In this document: positions 16,432 through 24,478 of the stretch, piece by piece
How the letters are laid out: the number at the start of each line of letters is the position of its first letter
How positions within the stretch are numbered: the first letter of the stretch is position 1
Notes under the pieces: model-generated
Seen by the model: the letters and a program-made list of their open reading frames with translations, nothing else
The model's database searches: none
What the model was told of the DNA's origin: nothing
DNA from: CAISGS01 sp044376615
GTDB lineage: Bacteria; Pseudomonadota; Alphaproteobacteria; Caulobacterales; Caulobacteraceae
Length of the DNA stretch: 33,413 nt
NCBI GenBank assembly: GCA_044376615.1
Contig: JBILKO010000017.1
Span: 1 to 33,413 of the forward strand
Direction: 5' to 3'
Position numbers and translations under genes: made by a program

Positions 16432-16440
16432 AAAGGTGAT
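16432..16440 (+). promoter_or_regulatory. Extended Shine-Dalgarno sequence of rplT
   Basis: AAAGGTGAT matches the 3' end of 16S rRNA over nine bases with 5 bases to the rplT ATG. It is much stronger than the site of rpmI just upstream and sets the start at 16446. Confidence 0.7.
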
Positions 16441-16445
16441 CTCAT

Positions 16446-16802
16446 ATGGCGCGCGTTAAACGGGGCGTAGTCTCCCACGCTAGACACAAAAAAGTTCTCG
16501 AGCAGGCCAAGGGTTTTTCTGGCCGCCGCAAGAATACCATCAAGACGGCCAAGGCCGCCGTCGACCGCGCTGGGCAATATGCCTATCGCGACCGCCGCAC
16601 CAAGAAGCGTAGCTTCCGGGCCCTCTGGATCCAGCGCATCAATGCCGCTGCCCGGTTGGAAGGCTTTACCTATTCGCAATTCGTCCATGGTCTGGACAAG
16701 GCTGGCATCGATATTGACCGCAAGGTTCTGTCCGATGTCGCCGCCGCCGACCCGGCAGCCTTTAAGGCCATTGCCGACAAGGTCCGTTCAGCCTTAGCTT
16801 AA
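16446..16802 (+). CDS. rplT: 50S ribosomal protein L20
   Basis: Primary 23S rRNA-binding protein needed early in large-subunit assembly, and a translational repressor of its own operon in other bacteria. The 118-residue sequence is full length: MARVKRGVVSHARHKKVLEQ start with the long basic N-terminal helix, RAGQYAYRDRRTKKRSFRAL, WIQRINAAAR and the C-terminal globular part FVHGLDKAGIDIDRKVLSDV. It is preceded by rpmI and followed, after a hairpin, by pheS. Confidence 0.97.
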   Translation: MARVKRGVVSHARHKKVLEQAKGFSGRRKNTIKTAKAAVDRAGQYAYRDRRTKKRSFRALWIQRINAAARLEGFTYSQFVHGLDKAGIDIDRKVLSDVAAADPAAFKAIADKVRSALA

Positions 16803-16837
16803 GGCTTGTTGAGCACAGGCTCATCTCATAGACCTTG

Positions 16838-16874
16838 ACGGCGCGGGCGCTTTTAGCCCCGCGCCGTTTGTCTG
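16838..16874 (+). terminator. Rho-independent terminator-like hairpin (possible attenuator) between rplT and pheS
   Basis: Perfect 10-base arms ACGGCGCGGG (16838-16847) and CCCGCGCCGT (16858-16867), with a 10-base loop, are followed by the T-rich tract TTGTCTG. A smaller perfect hairpin TGAGC-ACAG-GCTCA lies at 16810-16823. The 32 bases left before the pheS ATG hold no visible promoter. The hairpin therefore more likely acts as a partial terminator or attenuator than as an operon end. Confidence 0.6.
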
Positions 16875-16899
16875 TCTGACGTCCAATAAAGGTTTGACC

Positions 16900-17973
16900 A
16901 TGACCGACCTCGCCGCTCTGGAAGCGCAGATCGTCAATGCCATTGAGACCGCCAGTGACCTGGCCAGCCTGGATGCCGTGCGCGTATCGGCCCTGGGCAA
17001 GACCGGCTCGATCTCTAATCTGCTCAAGGGCATGGGGGCTTTAAGTCCTGATGAACGGCGCGAGCAGGGCCCCCTGATCAATGGCCTGCGCGACCGGGTT
17101 CAAGCCGCCCTTGCAACCCGCAAATCCGATCTCGAATCGGCAGTCCTCGATGCCCAACTGGCATCAGAGCATCTTGATCTGTCCTTGCCGGCCCCGCCGC
17201 GGCGCCGGGGCGGCGTGCATCCGACCATGCAGGTCATGGACGAAATGATCGCCATCTTTGCCGAGATGGGCTTTGCCGTCGCCGATGGCCCAGACATTGA
17301 GGACGATTTCCACAATTTCACGGCCTTAAACTTCCCGCCCAAGCACCCGGCGCGAGAAATGCACGACACCTTCTTTTTCGAGGCCAATGAGGCGGGCGAG
17401 CGCATGTTGCTGCGCACCCATACCAGCCCGGTCCAGATCCGGACCATGGTCTCGCAAAAGCCGCCGATCCGCATTATCGCGCCCGGCCGGACCTATCGTA
17501 AGGATTCCGACCAGACGCATACGCCCATGTTCCATCAGGTCGAGGGCCTGGTGATCGACCGCGATATCCATATGGGCCATTTGAAATGGACGCTGGAGAC
17601 CTTTGTCGGCCGGTTCTTTGAAACCAGCGATGTCGTCACCCGGTTTCGCCCGCACCACTTCCCCTTTACCGAACCCTCGGCTGAGCTGGATGTGCAATGC
17701 GACCGCACGGGCGGCGAGCTAAAGGTCGGTCAGGGCCAGAGCTGGCTGGAAGTCCTGGGCTGCGGCATGGTGCATCCCAATGTGATCCGCAATTGCGGCC
17801 TGGATCCCGATGAATGGCAGGGCTTTGCCTTTGGCATGGGCGTTGATCGCCTGGCCATGCTGAAATACGGGGTGCCGGACCTGCGCGACATGTTTGCCAG
17901 CGATGTGCGCTGGCTATCCCATTATGGCTTCAGCGCCTTTGCCGCCCCGACGGCGGCGGGGGGCCTGAGCTGA
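16900..17973 (+). CDS. pheS: Phenylalanine--tRNA ligase alpha subunit
   Basis: Catalytic subunit of the alpha2-beta2 PheRS that charges tRNA-Phe. The 357-residue protein has an N-terminal coiled-coil tRNA-contacting arm (about 1-90), then the class II catalytic core: motif 1 region with HPTMQVMDEM, motif 2 RTHTSPVQIRTM and FHQVEGLVIDRD, the FRPHHFPFTEPSAELDVQC substrate pocket, and motif 3 FGMGVDRLAMLKYGVPDLRD. ATG 16900 starts the protein; a TTG two codons earlier is in frame. pheT begins 31 bases after the stop, so the two are co-transcribed. Confidence 0.97.
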   Translation: MTDLAALEAQIVNAIETASDLASLDAVRVSALGKTGSISNLLKGMGALSPDERREQGPLINGLRDRVQAALATRKSDLESAVLDAQLASEHLDLSLPAPPRRRGGVHPTMQVMDEMIAIFAEMGFAVADGPDIEDDFHNFTALNFPPKHPAREMHDTFFFEANEAGERMLLRTHTSPVQIRTMVSQKPPIRIIAPGRTYRKDSDQTHTPMFHQVEGLVIDRDIHMGHLKWTLETFVGRFFETSDVVTRFRPHHFPFTEPSAELDVQCDRTGGELKVGQGQSWLEVLGCGMVHPNVIRNCGLDPDEWQGFAFGMGVDRLAMLKYGVPDLRDMFASDVRWLSHYGFSAFAAPTAAGGLS

Positions 17974-18004
17974 TGACCGGCCTATCCTATTCCGAGTACA
18001 GACC

Positions 18005-20389
18005 ATGAAATTCACCCTCTCCTGGCTCAAGCAGCATCTTGAGACCACCGCCACGGTGCAAGAGATTGTCGAGGCCATGACCATGGCCGGGCTTGAGGTC
18101 GAGCATGTTGAGGACCCGGCCAAGAAGCTGGCCGCCTTTACCGTCGCCAAGATTGTATCGGCCGAGCAGCATCCCAATGCCGACCGCCTGCGCGTCTGCC
18201 AGGTCGATACGGTCGATGGGCGAAAAGAGATTGTCTGCGGCGCGCCCAATGCCCGCACTGGCCTGACCACGGTCTATGCCGCGATCGGTGCCTATGTGCC
18301 GGGCCTGGATGTGACCTTGGTTGAAAAGCCCGTGCGCGGCGTTGTCTCTAACGGCATGCTGTGCTCAGCAGCCGAACTGGAAACCGCCGAAGAGTCGGAC
18401 GGCATTATGGAGCTGGCCGATGATCTTACGGTCGGAACGCCAATAGCCGCAGCGCTTGGCCTTGAAGCCGTCATTGATTTTGAGGTCACGCCCAATCGCC
18501 CCGACTGGCTGGGTGTTGCGGGCATTGCCCGCGATCTGGCTGCGGCGGGTCTTGGCACCCTCAAGGATCAGACGATTGCGCCGGTACCCGGCACCTTCCC
18601 CTGCCCGATCGATATTCGCCTGACCGCGCCCGAGGCCTGCCCCGTCTTTGCTGGGCGTTTGATCCGCAAGGTCAAGAACGGCCCCTCACCCGACTGGCTT
18701 CAAGGCCAGCTTAAGGCGATTGGCCTGCGCTCGATCAATGCCCTGGTCGATGTCACCAATCTTTTGTCCTATGACCGCGCCCGGCCCTTGCACGTCTATG
18801 ATGCGGGCAAGCTTGTCGGCGGATATGTTGAGGCGCGGCTGGGCCAGGGCGAGGAATCCCTACTGGCTCTGGATGGCAAGACATATGGCTTAACGGCCGA
18901 AATGTGCGTCATTGCTGATGGCTCTGGCGCATTGGGCCTTGGCGGCGTCATGGGCGGCGAAAGCACGGGCTGTAGCGACGAAACCACCGACGTCTTTGTC
19001 GAAAGCGCCTGGTTTGATCCCCTGCGCACCGCGCAAACCGGCCGCGCCTCAGGCATTGCTTCCGATGCCCAATACCGCTTTGCCCGCACCGTCGATACGG
19101 GCTTTATCGTACCGGGCCTAGAGCTGGCCACAAAGCTGATCCTTGAGCTTTGCGGCGGCGAGCCGTCGGAGATTAAGGTGGCCGGTCAGGCCCCGGCTGC
19201 GCCTGGCCCGATCGCCTTTGACCCGGCCTATGTCACGCGCCTGTCGGGCCTCAGTGTCGATGCCAAGACCAGTCTTGAGGTCCTGACCAAGCTTGGCTGT
19301 ACGGTCAGCGGCTCGGGCTCTGCCCTATCCGTCACCCCGCCCAGCTGGCGGCGCGATATTGAGGGCAAGGCGGATCTGGTTGAGGAGGTGGCGCGGATTG
19401 TCGGCTATAGCGCCCTGCCCTCAACGCCCCTGCCCCCGGTCAATGCGACCAGCAGCGGAGTCCTAACGCCGCGCCAAAACCGTGCCCGTATGGGTCGGCG
19501 CGCCCTGGCCGCCATGGGCTATAGCGAGGCCGTGACCTGGTCCTTTACCGCCCGCAAGACGGCTGAGCTATTTGGCGGCGGCGGCGCAGCCGTGGTCTTG
19601 TCCAACCCAATCGCCTCAGACCTAGACTGTATGCGCCCCTCCATCTTGCCAAACCTGATTGAGGCGGCGGGCCGCAATGCCAAGCGCGGCTTTGCCGATT
19701 GCGCCCTGTTCGAAGTCGGCCCCGTCTTTGCCGGTGATCGCCCTAAGGATCAGCGCACCGCCATTACCGCCTTGATCGCGCCGCATGCGCCCAGGCGCTG
19801 GGACGGCGGCGGTGGCGAAGACGTCTTTACCATCAAGGCCGACCTATTGGCCTTGCTCGACGATTTGGGCGCACCAACCGCCTCATTACAAACGGTTCAA
19901 GGCAGCGCCTCGCCCTGGTGGCATCCGGGCCGTTCGGCTAGGCTGCAACTGGGACCCAAGGCCGTGATTGCTGAATTTGGTGCCCTGCACCCGCGCATAT
20001 TGTCGGCGCTAGATGTCGATGGACCCGTTTATGCCTTTGAGCTTTGGCTCGACGGCGTGCCCGAACAGCGCCGCAAGTCCAAGGCAAGGCCGGGCTATGA
20101 GGCCTCCAGCCTCATGCCCCTGAGCCGCGATTTTGCCTTTGTCGTGCCGGTCGATCAGGTCGCGGGCGATCTGGTCAAGGCCGTGATCGGTGCCGACAAG
20201 GCCTTGATCAGCGGTGCACGCGTGTTCGATGTCTATCAGGGCACGGGCATAGAGCCGGGTCACAAGTCGATTGCGCTCGAGGTCTCCATCGCGCCCAAGA
20301 ACAAGACCCTGACCGAGGCCGAGATCGAGGCCTTGTCGGCCAAGATTATTGCGGCGGCCCAGAAGGCGGGCGGTCGTCTAAGGGTCTAG
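18005..20389 (+). CDS. pheT: Phenylalanine--tRNA ligase beta subunit
   Basis: The 794-residue non-catalytic/editing subunit of PheRS. Domain order as in other bacteria: N-terminal MKFTLSWLKQHLETTATVQE, an EMAPII-like tRNA-binding domain (about 40-147, AEQHPNADRLRVCQVD), the B3/B4 editing domain (about 200-370, with NALVDVTNLLSYDRARPLHVYDA), B5 (about 400-470, PPSWRRDIEGKADLVEEVAR), a catalytic-like domain (about 480-680), and the C-terminal ferredoxin-fold anticodon-binding domain (SLMPLSRDFAFVVP, 700-794). The last 44 bases overlap the 3' end of the convergent metal-sensor gene. Confidence 0.97.
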   Translation: MKFTLSWLKQHLETTATVQEIVEAMTMAGLEVEHVEDPAKKLAAFTVAKIVSAEQHPNADRLRVCQVDTVDGRKEIVCGAPNARTGLTTVYAAIGAYVPGLDVTLVEKPVRGVVSNGMLCSAAELETAEESDGIMELADDLTVGTPIAAALGLEAVIDFEVTPNRPDWLGVAGIARDLAAAGLGTLKDQTIAPVPGTFPCPIDIRLTAPEACPVFAGRLIRKVKNGPSPDWLQGQLKAIGLRSINALVDVTNLLSYDRARPLHVYDAGKLVGGYVEARLGQGEESLLALDGKTYGLTAEMCVIADGSGALGLGGVMGGESTGCSDETTDVFVESAWFDPLRTAQTGRASGIASDAQYRFARTVDTGFIVPGLELATKLILELCGGEPSEIKVAGQAPAAPGPIAFDPAYVTRLSGLSVDAKTSLEVLTKLGCTVSGSGSALSVTPPSWRRDIEGKADLVEEVARIVGYSALPSTPLPPVNATSSGVLTPRQNRARMGRRALAAMGYSEAVTWSFTARKTAELFGGGGAAVVLSNPIASDLDCMRPSILPNLIEAAGRNAKRGFADCALFEVGPVFAGDRPKDQRTAITALIAPHAPRRWDGGGGEDVFTIKADLLALLDDLGAPTASLQTVQGSASPWWHPGRSARLQLGPKAVIAEFGALHPRILSALDVDGPVYAFELWLDGVPEQRRKSKARPGYEASSLMPLSRDFAFVVPVDQVAGDLVKAVIGADKALISGARVFDVYQGTGIEPGHKSIALEVSIAPKNKTLTEAEIEALSAKIIAAAQKAGGRLRV

Positions 20390-20873
20390 GGGGCCGACCG
20401 GGCGGGCCGTCCATCATCATATGCCGTCTAGGCCGAGGCGAGGCGCGTCTTAGCCCCTCGGCCAGCCGCTCACGCGCCTTGGGCTCCAAGGTCACAGCGA
20501 ACTGGACAAGCGCGTCCTCCATCTGGCCGCGGGCCAGGGTCTCGGCGGCGCGGGCGCGGGCGAGGTCTTGCTTGATCTTGATGGCATCAGGCTTTGCGGC
20601 GATCAAACCATCGGCTGCAGTATTCCGAGCCGTGCGGGCCTCGGTCATGACTGGCAGGGTCTGGGCCGCAACCGCGCGCATCTGGCGACGAAAGGCCTGC
20701 TGCTCGGGCTCTGGCATGTCCTGAGCGGCGCGCATCATGGGATTGCCGCGCCCCGGCCCCATCTCGTGCATCAGGCGGTGGCGCATCAATAGGCCGCCGC
20801 AAATCGCAGCCAAGACAAACACATTTACCAAGACCGACACGGCCAATAGAATTTTCAAATTGCGCGGGCTCAT
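20346..20873 (-). CDS. CnrX-like periplasmic heavy-metal sensor (Metal_resist/Spy-like) protein
   Basis: A 175-residue protein anchored by one N-terminal helix (about 7-29), with a helical periplasmic domain. The segment after the anchor is rich in His and Met (MRHRLMHEMGPGRGNPMM, 30-47). A long helical hairpin (about 55-140) resembles the Spy/CpxP/CnrX fold. The tail is Met- and Pro-rich (RRHMMMDGPPGRPPRP). Such proteins sense Ni, Co, Cu or other ions and signal to a sigma/anti-sigma pair. It begins in an ATGA overlap with the anti-sigma-like gene and overlaps pheT tail-to-tail by 44 bases. Which metal it binds is unknown. Assignment rests on fold pattern and operon context. Confidence 0.75.
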   Translation of the reverse strand: MSPRNLKILLAVSVLVNVFVLAAICGGLLMRHRLMHEMGPGRGNPMMRAAQDMPEPEQQAFRRQMRAVAAQTLPVMTEARTARNTAADGLIAAKPDAIKIKQDLARARAAETLARGQMEDALVQFAVTLEPKARERLAEGLRRASPRPRRHMMMDGPPGRPPRPLDDRPPSGPPQ

Positions 20874-21295
20874 AAGGGCTCCTTGGCGTTGGAATTGCTC
20901 AAGTCAAGATCACCGCCTTGTTCGCCAAGGGCACTGACCACCACAGCATCCTTCGACAGATCTGGCACGGCAAGATTCATCAGGGCCGCGCCGCAAATCA
21001 CACCGGCAAGGCTGGCAGCCGCCAGACCAAAGCCCCAGCCCCTCAGGCCCGTGGGCAGCCTAGCTCGATCGGGCTGTGTGCGCGCACAAATGCGTTGGCG
21101 CAGCGCATTCGACGGTGTCTCTACACCAAATGCGTCGAGCAGGTCATCAAGGCGCGCAGCCTCGCTTAGGACCTTAGCTGTCCATTGGGGCCGGTCCTGA
21201 CAAAGCCGCACGGCGTCAGAGCGTTCATCGACCGGCCAGCGGTCCAGATGGCCACCATAGGCTTGCGACAGGGCTGTAAAACGGTCTGGCGTCAT
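20870..21295 (-). CDS. Single-pass membrane protein, probable anti-sigma factor
   Basis: A 141-residue protein with a soluble N-terminal part (1-82, MTPDRFTALSQAYGGHLDRW), one hydrophobic helix (about 85-107, GWGFGLAAASLAGVICGAAL) and a short C-terminal tail outside the membrane. No zinc-binding HxxxCxxC motif is seen, so it is not a ZAS anti-sigma factor. Size, topology and ATGA overlaps with both the sigma gene upstream and the metal-sensor gene downstream suggest it holds the sigma factor at the membrane, as CnrY does. I do not recognise the family by sequence beyond its similarity to short proteins in this position in related genomes. Confidence 0.65.
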   Translation of the reverse strand: MTPDRFTALSQAYGGHLDRWPVDERSDAVRLCQDRPQWTAKVLSEAARLDDLLDAFGVETPSNALRQRICARTQPDRARLPTGLRGWGFGLAAASLAGVICGAALMNLAVPDLSKDAVVVSALGEQGGDLDLSNSNAKEPL

Positions 21296-21978
21296 GGCAA
21301 GGGTCCGGACAAGTCAATAAGCGCGCCGCGCAATGTCCGGCGGGCACGCGATAACAGGCTCTCCAGCGCCTCGACACTGACCTGCATCAGATCAGCGGCG
21401 GTCTGGTTGCCCAGGTCTTGATAATAGCAAAGCACAATCGCCTCCCTTTGGCGCGGTGGCAGGGCCCGCAGGGCCGCCTCGACCCGTGCTTGGCGTTCCC
21501 GCAACAATAGTCCAGCATCGGGAGCAGGTCCTGGATCAACCTGCTCACTCAGGCCCGCATCCGATACCAGCCGCGGCCGCCTTAGGCGGTCATAACAAAG
21601 ATTGAGCGCCACCTTGTGTAGCCAGGTATCAAAGCGTGCGGGGCCGGGCTTCCAGTTGGGCGCCTGTTTCCAGGCCCGGACCAGGGTTTCTTGCGCCACA
21701 TCTTCTGCGTCGGCCGCATCGCCCAATAGCCGCCGCGCCAAGGCCAGAATTCTTGGCAGCTTGCCGCTGATCAAGGTCTGGATAGCGCCCGGATCGCCCT
21801 GACCCAGCCGCGCCACCATGTCTGTGTCAGGATCTAGCGCGGCCTGGCCAAGCCTGCCCATCGGACCGGGCCCCTGCAGATCGTTCGCAGGGATCCGGTC
21901 AGACACGCTGGCGCTATTTGGGCTCAGGACCATCATGGTCATGTTTTGGGCCGCGCTTGCCCCAATTGGGCCGCTCAT
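21292..21978 (-). CDS. ECF-type RNA polymerase sigma factor
   Basis: Extracytoplasmic-function sigma factor with region 2 (about 70-135: LARRLLGDAADAEDVAQETL, ARFDTWLHKVALNLCYDRLR) and region 4 (about 165-220: LRALPPRQREAIVLCYYQDL, then LMQVSVEALESLLSRARRTL). It probably directs core polymerase to metal- or envelope-stress genes, and to its own operon. The first ~50 residues are not conserved sigma sequence. The start is uncertain: 21978 is the longest, with in-frame ATGs at 21942, 21936 and 21933. All overlap the 3' end of the EF-hand gene. Its stop overlaps the anti-sigma start as ATGA. Confidence 0.9.
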   Translation of the reverse strand: MSGPIGASAAQNMTMMVLSPNSASVSDRIPANDLQGPGPMGRLGQAALDPDTDMVARLGQGDPGAIQTLISGKLPRILALARRLLGDAADAEDVAQETLVRAWKQAPNWKPGPARFDTWLHKVALNLCYDRLRRPRLVSDAGLSEQVDPGPAPDAGLLLRERQARVEAALRALPPRQREAIVLCYYQDLGNQTAADLMQVSVEALESLLSRARRTLRGALIDLSGPLP

Positions 21979-22453
21979 CTGGGGTCAAGACGCCATCGGC
22001 GTTCTTGTCCATGCGTTTGAACCGCTTGGCTGACATGGCATTGATTTCATCGACCGTGATCGAACCATCATCATTGCGGTTCATCATATCAAACATCATG
22101 CCCTGATGCTCTTGGTGGCCTGGCCCCTTGCCCATCTTGTGGCCGTGACCCTCTTTACCACCCCTATGGCCCATGCCCATGCCAGACATTTTGGACGGCG
22201 GTGGCGGCGCATCGGTGCCCATCATGGGCTTCATGGCCATGAACTCAGCTTCGCTGATCTTGCCGTCCTGATTGGTGTCGAGCTTCATCATCCGGTCAAG
22301 GTGAGACTTTTGGAACTCTGCCAGACTGATCTTGCCGTCCTTGTTAAGGTCAGGCTTGGCCATTTTGCCAGGTTCAGCTTTGTCCATTGGCGCGGCAATA
22401 GCCGTGCCAGCCAAGACCAGGCCAAGGCCGGTAGCAAGAATGAAAAGTTTCAT
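21914..22453 (-). CDS. Secreted EF-hand calcium-binding protein with His/Met-rich linker
   Basis: A 179-residue exported protein with signal peptide MKLFILATGLGLVLAGTAIA. Four canonical EF-hand loops are visible: 35-46 (DLNKDGKISLAE), 59-70 (DTNQDGKISEAE), 125-136 (NRNDDGSITVDE, Asn at position 1) and 149-160 (DKNADGVLTPDE). Between the two pairs, residues 71-124 form a Gly/His/Met-rich linker with five His and about ten Met, which could bind a transition metal. The tail KHDHDG adds two more His. It is the first gene of the sigma-factor operon, overlapping the sigma gene. A GGAGA ribosome site precedes ATG 22453. Its role as Ca or metal buffer or co-sensor is inference. Confidence 0.88.
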   Translation of the reverse strand: MKLFILATGLGLVLAGTAIAAPMDKAEPGKMAKPDLNKDGKISLAEFQKSHLDRMMKLDTNQDGKISEAEFMAMKPMMGTDAPPPPSKMSGMGMGHRGGKEGHGHKMGKGPGHQEHQGMMFDMMNRNDDGSITVDEINAMSAKRFKRMDKNADGVLTPDERPNWGKRGPKHDHDGPEPK

Positions 22454-22474
22454 GCGTTATCTCCGTGCTGAAAA

Positions 22475-22501
22475 GGTCTAATCACCTTTCATAGGGTTCA
22501 A
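22475..22501 (-). promoter_or_regulatory. Possible ECF-sigma promoter of the EF-hand operon
   Basis: Reading the minus strand, TTGAACCC (22501-22494) resembles the AAC-containing -35 element of ECF promoters. A TAGACC hexamer (22480-22475) follows 13 bases later. The -10 match is poor, so this is only a candidate autoregulated promoter about 20-45 bases upstream of the EF-hand ATG. Confidence 0.2.
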
Positions 22502-22566
22502 CGCAGCGACCATGATTATCCGTCGCCAGACCCGCGAAAAAATTATTCGCTGGCAAGATTTAACTT

Positions 22567-24297
22567 TTAAGCCACCTTGGCGATTGGTGCCGTGTTTAGC
22601 GATACGACCTGGGCGATGGTCATCAGCAGATCCCTCGGGACAATTGGCTTGACCACGACCTCGTCAAAGGGACCGGCGTCGATATCGTTGATTTGGCTGG
22701 CCGTAAACGCAATGATCGGGGTCGTGCAATTTAGGCCATGGCCCGCGCGAATACGGGTCGCAGCGACCGTGCCATCCATATTGGGCATGCGAACATCCAT
22801 CAAGATAACGTCAAATGGCACTGCTGCGGCCCGGTCCAAGGCTTCCAGGCCGTCATGAGCCTCAACAACGGTATGGGCAATGTCGGCCAGGATTATCTTG
22901 AGCAACTCGCGATTGACCACATTGTCATCAGCGACCAGTACCCGAAGATTATGCGGCAAATCTGGTTGTGCCGGCTGACAAGGCTGAGTCTGGCTTGGGG
23001 TTTCGAGAGTCTGTGGCCCCATGGGCAGGGTCAGCCAAAACACTGATCCCTTGCCTTCTATACTCGATACGCCAACGCTGCCATTCATGGCCTCAACCAA
23101 GGTCCGGCTGATATCAAGGCCAAGCCCGGTTCCAACCTGTTCTTTCAGGACCCCCTGACTAATCTGAGAATAGCGACGGAATAGCTTTTGGCGTTTATCC
23201 GGCGCAATCCCGCGGCCGGTGTCGAAAATACGGATATAGATCAATCCCTTGGCCACACTGGCGCGAACCGTGACCCTGATTAAGCCGTGATCGGTGAACT
23301 TGATCGAATTGCCGATCAAGTTCAGCAGGACTTGCTGCAGTCTAAGCCCGTCGACCTCGACCAGGTCCGGCACGCCAGGACCAACCTTAAGCTCAAATGG
23401 CAAGGCCTTGCGCCTCGCCTGATCGCTCAAGATTTCTAAAGAGCCCGAGATAAGATCGGTCAATTGGGTGGGGCGCGGCGTTATGCTGAACTGGGTCGCT
23501 TCGAGACGCGAAAAATCGAGTGTGTCATTGATGATGTTGAGCACGAGCTCGCCAGCTGAAACGCAGCGCTCAGAATAAAGCCTTGCCTGGCCTGGGAGAT
23601 CGGTCCGCTGTGCCAAAAGTCGCGAGAATCCCAATATGGCCGTTAAGGGCGTACGAAGTTCATGGCTCATATTGGCCAAAAACTCACTCTTGATCTGGCG
23701 CGCGCGTTCGGCTTCTTCAAGGTGAAGCTTGGCGTCGTTGAGGGCACCGCGCAGCCCAAGTTCAGCGCGGCGACGCCCCGCAGCATGGGCCAAGGCATAG
23801 CTGAAAAAGGCCACCACACTGACCATAAGCGCCGCTAGCTGGATCGGTGGAACCTTGACCGTGTCCCAAAAGGCGCCGATTGTCGAGATTACAAAAAGGG
23901 AAAGCACTGAAGCTAATCCAACCTTGACTGACTTGGAAAAGCGATTGGCGCTCGAGATGATTACCCAGCCAGCTATAGCCACGCCTGTCAATATGGATGT
24001 CTGGCTCTTCTTAACAACCAAAGCGAGCGGCACAGCTAGGTATAGTAAATTGAATGAGAAACTTTCTATTGCCTGTGCGGTTTCAGTCTTATTCACAAAT
24101 TTCAGACGCTTATAGACCCCGGCTGCGTCATAGCGAACTATAATTATCCAATATAAAACCGCACTTCCCCACATTAATGCGTAGTGAAGCGGGATCCAGA
24201 TTGATGCAAACAACGCAAATAGGGGGGTGGTGACAATAAGATAACGAAAATCGTCATCCTTTTTCATAAATGTCTTGCGTAAAGCACCAAGAAACAA
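22567..24297 (-). CDS. Membrane hybrid sensor histidine kinase with C-terminal receiver domain
   Basis: A 576-residue hybrid kinase. Residues 1-175 hold about six hydrophobic helices with no recognised ligand domain. A short coiled-coil follows (180-205). Next come the HisKA domain with phospho-acceptor His212 in SEFLANMSHELRTPLTA, and the ATPase domain with N-box Asn330, G1 box DTGRGIAP (359-366) and G2 box GTGLGLDIS (389-397). The receiver (about 450-562) has acidic pair Asp457/458, phospho-site Asp501 in LMDVRMPNMDG and Lys550. No Hpt domain or partner regulator is adjacent. TTG 24297 has a ribosome site (GAGGGGG, 24303-24309); ATG 24267 lacks one. The 5' third is notably AT-rich. The signal is unknown. 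Confidence 0.93.
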   Translation of the reverse strand: MFLGALRKTFMKKDDDFRYLIVTTPLFALFASIWIPLHYALMWGSAVLYWIIIVRYDAAGVYKRLKFVNKTETAQAIESFSFNLLYLAVPLALVVKKSQTSILTGVAIAGWVIISSANRFSKSVKVGLASVLSLFVISTIGAFWDTVKVPPIQLAALMVSVVAFFSYALAHAAGRRRAELGLRGALNDAKLHLEEAERARQIKSEFLANMSHELRTPLTAILGFSRLLAQRTDLPGQARLYSERCVSAGELVLNIINDTLDFSRLEATQFSITPRPTQLTDLISGSLEILSDQARRKALPFELKVGPGVPDLVEVDGLRLQQVLLNLIGNSIKFTDHGLIRVTVRASVAKGLIYIRIFDTGRGIAPDKRQKLFRRYSQISQGVLKEQVGTGLGLDISRTLVEAMNGSVGVSSIEGKGSVFWLTLPMGPQTLETPSQTQPCQPAQPDLPHNLRVLVADDNVVNRELLKIILADIAHTVVEAHDGLEALDRAAAVPFDVILMDVRMPNMDGTVAATRIRAGHGLNCTTPIIAFTASQINDIDAGPFDEVVVKPIVPRDLLMTIAQVVSLNTAPIAKVA

Positions 24298-24339
24298 GGT
24301 CGCCCCCTCTTAAAGCTCTTATTGCTTTTACATCAGATC

Positions 24340-24368
24340 GTTATCGCGCCTTGGCTGACCAATCCCAA
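24340..24368 (-). promoter_or_regulatory. Possible promoter of the hybrid histidine kinase gene
   Basis: On the minus strand, TTGGGAT (24368-24362) precedes GCGATAAC (24347-24340) by 14 bases. The -10 box matches GCTANAWC at 7 of 8 positions, but the -35 box matches only in TTG. Transcription would begin about 36 bases upstream of the TTG start at 24297. Confidence 0.3.
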
Positions 24369-24478
24369 TTCGACCAGGTTGCCAAATCCGGCCGATAGCG
24401 CGCGCCAATCTCAGCGAGTGAAACGATTCCAATGCCCAAGTTCAGACCTATTAAGCAAAATAATATAGTCTTTATCAA
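24341..24478 (-). CDS. Possible 45-residue small membrane protein (speculative)
   Basis: In the 214-base gap between glnE and the kinase, the minus strand has an open frame from TTG 24478 to TAA 24341. Its product has a hydrophobic N-terminal half (IKTILFCLIGLNLGIGIVSL, residues 2-21) and a polar C-terminal half with three Trp close together (TWSNWDW) and a basic end (SAKAR). The profile is protein-like, resembling a small signal-anchored peptide. There is no ATG, no ribosome site, and a stop codon two codons upstream of the TTG. It may be a remnant or chance. I do not recognise a family. Confidence 0.25.
   Translation of the reverse strand: MIKTILFCLIGLNLGIGIVSLAEIGARYRPDLATWSNWDWSAKAR

Noticed and set aside
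22514..22557. Inverted repeat CCAGCGAA...TTCGC downstream of the hybrid kinase, considered as a terminator
   Set aside because: The stem is only 5 clean base pairs and is not followed by a T-tract in the direction of transcription.
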